A stretch of DNA of 7,420 nucleotides from Verrucomicrobiales bacterium (GTDB taxonomy: Bacteria > Verrucomicrobiota > Verrucomicrobiia > Limisphaerales > UBA9464), in assembly GCA_003445095.1 (NCBI GenBank), contig DLVS01000220.1:1-7420 (forward strand), given 5' to 3'. Below, one piece after another: positions 6,834 through 7,420 of the stretch. The notes under the pieces are model-generated. The model did no database searches. It was not told the DNA's origin and saw nothing but the letters and a program-made list of their open reading frames with translations. The translations under genes were made by a program, and so were the position numbers. Position 1 is the stretch's first letter. Each line of letters begins with the position of its first letter.

Positions 6834-7142
6834 TTTATCGCCATGATTGGGCTCGGCGTGGTGCGGCCGGGCAAGCTGGCTCTGATCACCCGCTCGTCCC
6901 ATCTACAACTGGGTGTCAGCGCCCAGCAGTTCCACGGAAAGGGCATCTGGGGAACTTATCCGGACGCGGTGATTCCCGGTGTCCACATCGTCGAAGGTGG
7001 CCAGACATCCACCGGATCCATCGTCAACTGGTTGAAGAATCTGCTGCGCGAGGACAACAGCTATGACCGACTCAACGCGGAAGCGACCAAGTTGCCCCCG
7101 GGTGCCGAAGGGCTGGTCGTGCTGGATCACCACCTCGACTAG
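6834..7142 (+). pseudogene. Internal fragment of an FGGY-family carbohydrate kinase (D-ribulokinase type), decayed
   Basis: An open frame from a GTG at 6741 to the stop at 7140-7142 (133 codons) contains about 99 residues that I recognise as the middle of an FGGY kinase. Examples are FIAMIGLGVVRPGKLALIT, SSHLQLGVSAQQFHGKGIWG, TYPDAVIPGVHIVEGGQTST and LPPGAEGLVVLDH. Intact relatives are about 500-550 residues, so more than three quarters is missing. The frame enters the homology just after the place where the catalytic aspartate (D-A-[HF]-I-x-M-I-G in the family) should be; here it reads SLSSFIAMIG. The phosphate-loop glycine in 'ITG[ST]SH' is Arg (ITRSSH). After LDHH the frame ends at once, where relatives continue 'FQGNRTP'. 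The stretch 6741-6833 overlaps the acyltransferase end and shows no kinase similarity. The fragment is almost certainly not an active kinase. Confidence 0.8.
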
Positions 7143-7288
7143 AATCCGAGAATTGCCAGCTTGCCTCGTCGCGTGAAAATGCTTTTCGCAAAGCGGAAGC
7201 GTGTGGAGCCGGCCGGCGGGACGAGGCCGTCGCATTGACGGCATTCCGCGGAAATCCGCCTCACCCGCCGGAGCAGGAGGTGATGTCC
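7143..7288 (+). other. Palindrome-rich spacer and leader before the VapC-type gene
   Basis: These 146 bp contain several perfect inverted repeats: GCCTCGTC (7163-7170) with GACGAGGC (7220-7227); CCGGCGGG (7213-7220) with CCCGCCGG (7264-7271); a tight hairpin GCCGTC-GCATT-GACGGC (7226-7242); the palindrome TTCCGCGGAA (7244-7253); and GTGAAAA-TGC-TTTTCGC (7173-7189, one G-T pair). Some stems share bases and so exclude each other. The VapC frame is open backwards through the whole stretch, but the translation resembles no antitoxin. It could be a regulatory leader, a repeat or insertion scar, or the operator of a toxin locus. Confidence 0.5.
7275..7283 (+). promoter_or_regulatory. Near-perfect Shine-Dalgarno sequence of the VapC-type gene
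   Basis: AGGAGGTGA is fully complementary to the 16S rRNA 3' end. It lies five bases before the ATG at 7289 and overlaps an earlier in-frame ATG at 7283, so it decides the start at 7289. It is far stronger than the initiation regions of the other genes here, suggesting foreign origin or a need for high translation. Confidence 0.75.
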
Positions 7289-7420
7289 ATGCTCTCCATT
7301 GACGCCAACCTCCTGCTATACGCCTTCAACACGGCCTCGCCGTGGCACAAGGACTCGCGCGCGTGGCTGACCTCCATGCAGCGCGAGGAAGAGGTGGCCG
7401 TCTCCGAACTCATCCTCGCC
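7289..7420 (+). CDS. vapC: PIN-domain VapC-type ribonuclease toxin (5' part, cut by window edge)
   Basis: The first 44 codons of a gene that continues beyond the window: MLSIDANLLLYAFNTASPWH, then KDSRAWL and EEVAVSELILA. This is the typical start of a PIN-domain protein. Asp5 in the SIDANLLLYAFN strand is the first metal-binding acidic residue, and Glu40 in VSELILA is the second. VapC toxins cleave tRNA or rRNA and are normally held in check by a VapB antitoxin encoded immediately upstream. No antitoxin is apparent here: the preceding gene is a kinase fragment and the 146-bp gap is too short for a usual 60-90 residue protein with its own start. The antitoxin could follow the toxin outside the window, or this may be an orphan. 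The N-terminus fits VapC/PIN well; the precise subfamily is uncertain. Confidence 0.82.
   Translation, partial: MLSIDANLLLYAFNTASPWHKDSRAWLTSMQREEEVAVSELILA

Noticed and set aside
7143..7288. An integron attC site before the toxin gene.
   Set aside because: The region is palindromic but contains no GTTRRRY core on the plus strand and no matching RYYYAAC partner.

Overview
The window looks like chromosome from a GC-rich Verrucomicrobiota-type bacterium, possibly of the Pedosphaera/Limisphaerales kind. This rests on the protein styles (an RskA-type anti-sigma factor, a giant secreted beta-propeller protein with Thr-Asn/Pro-rich strand repeats), the scarcity of Shine-Dalgarno sites before most genes, and GC-rich coding sequence. 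The taxonomic call is an inference from the sequence alone.

Left and centre (about 60-5860, all minus strand): a compact three-gene unit, read right to left. It holds an ECF sigma factor (5183-5797 or 5818), a membrane-anchored RskA-family anti-sigma factor (4027-5190) whose start overlaps the sigma stop by 8 bp, and then a very large exported beta-propeller protein (126-3896 or 3995) only 31-130 bp further on. The layout suggests a cell-envelope signalling module: the anti-sigma factor holds the sigma factor at the inner membrane, and the propeller protein is either the main output or an extracytoplasmic partner. A promoter-like element at 5832-5859 resembles what is known for SigK/RskA systems and may make the unit autoregulatory. 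A possible fourth minus-strand gene may begin at 62 and run off the left edge.

Divergent intergenic region (5819-6157): it holds the putative sigma promoter, which overlaps a perfect AT-rich inverted repeat. It also holds a strongly structured block (5908-6040) in which an outer interrupted stem encloses two further hairpins. No gene is convincing here.

Right side (6158-7420, plus strand): a left-handed beta-helix (hexapeptide) acyltransferase; a decayed internal fragment of an FGGY-family carbohydrate kinase (D-ribulokinase type) that has lost both ends and key active-site residues; a palindrome-rich stretch of 146 bp; and the first 44 codons of a PIN-domain VapC-type toxin with a near-perfect Shine-Dalgarno sequence, cut by the window edge. 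This end has the character of an accessory, rearranged region.
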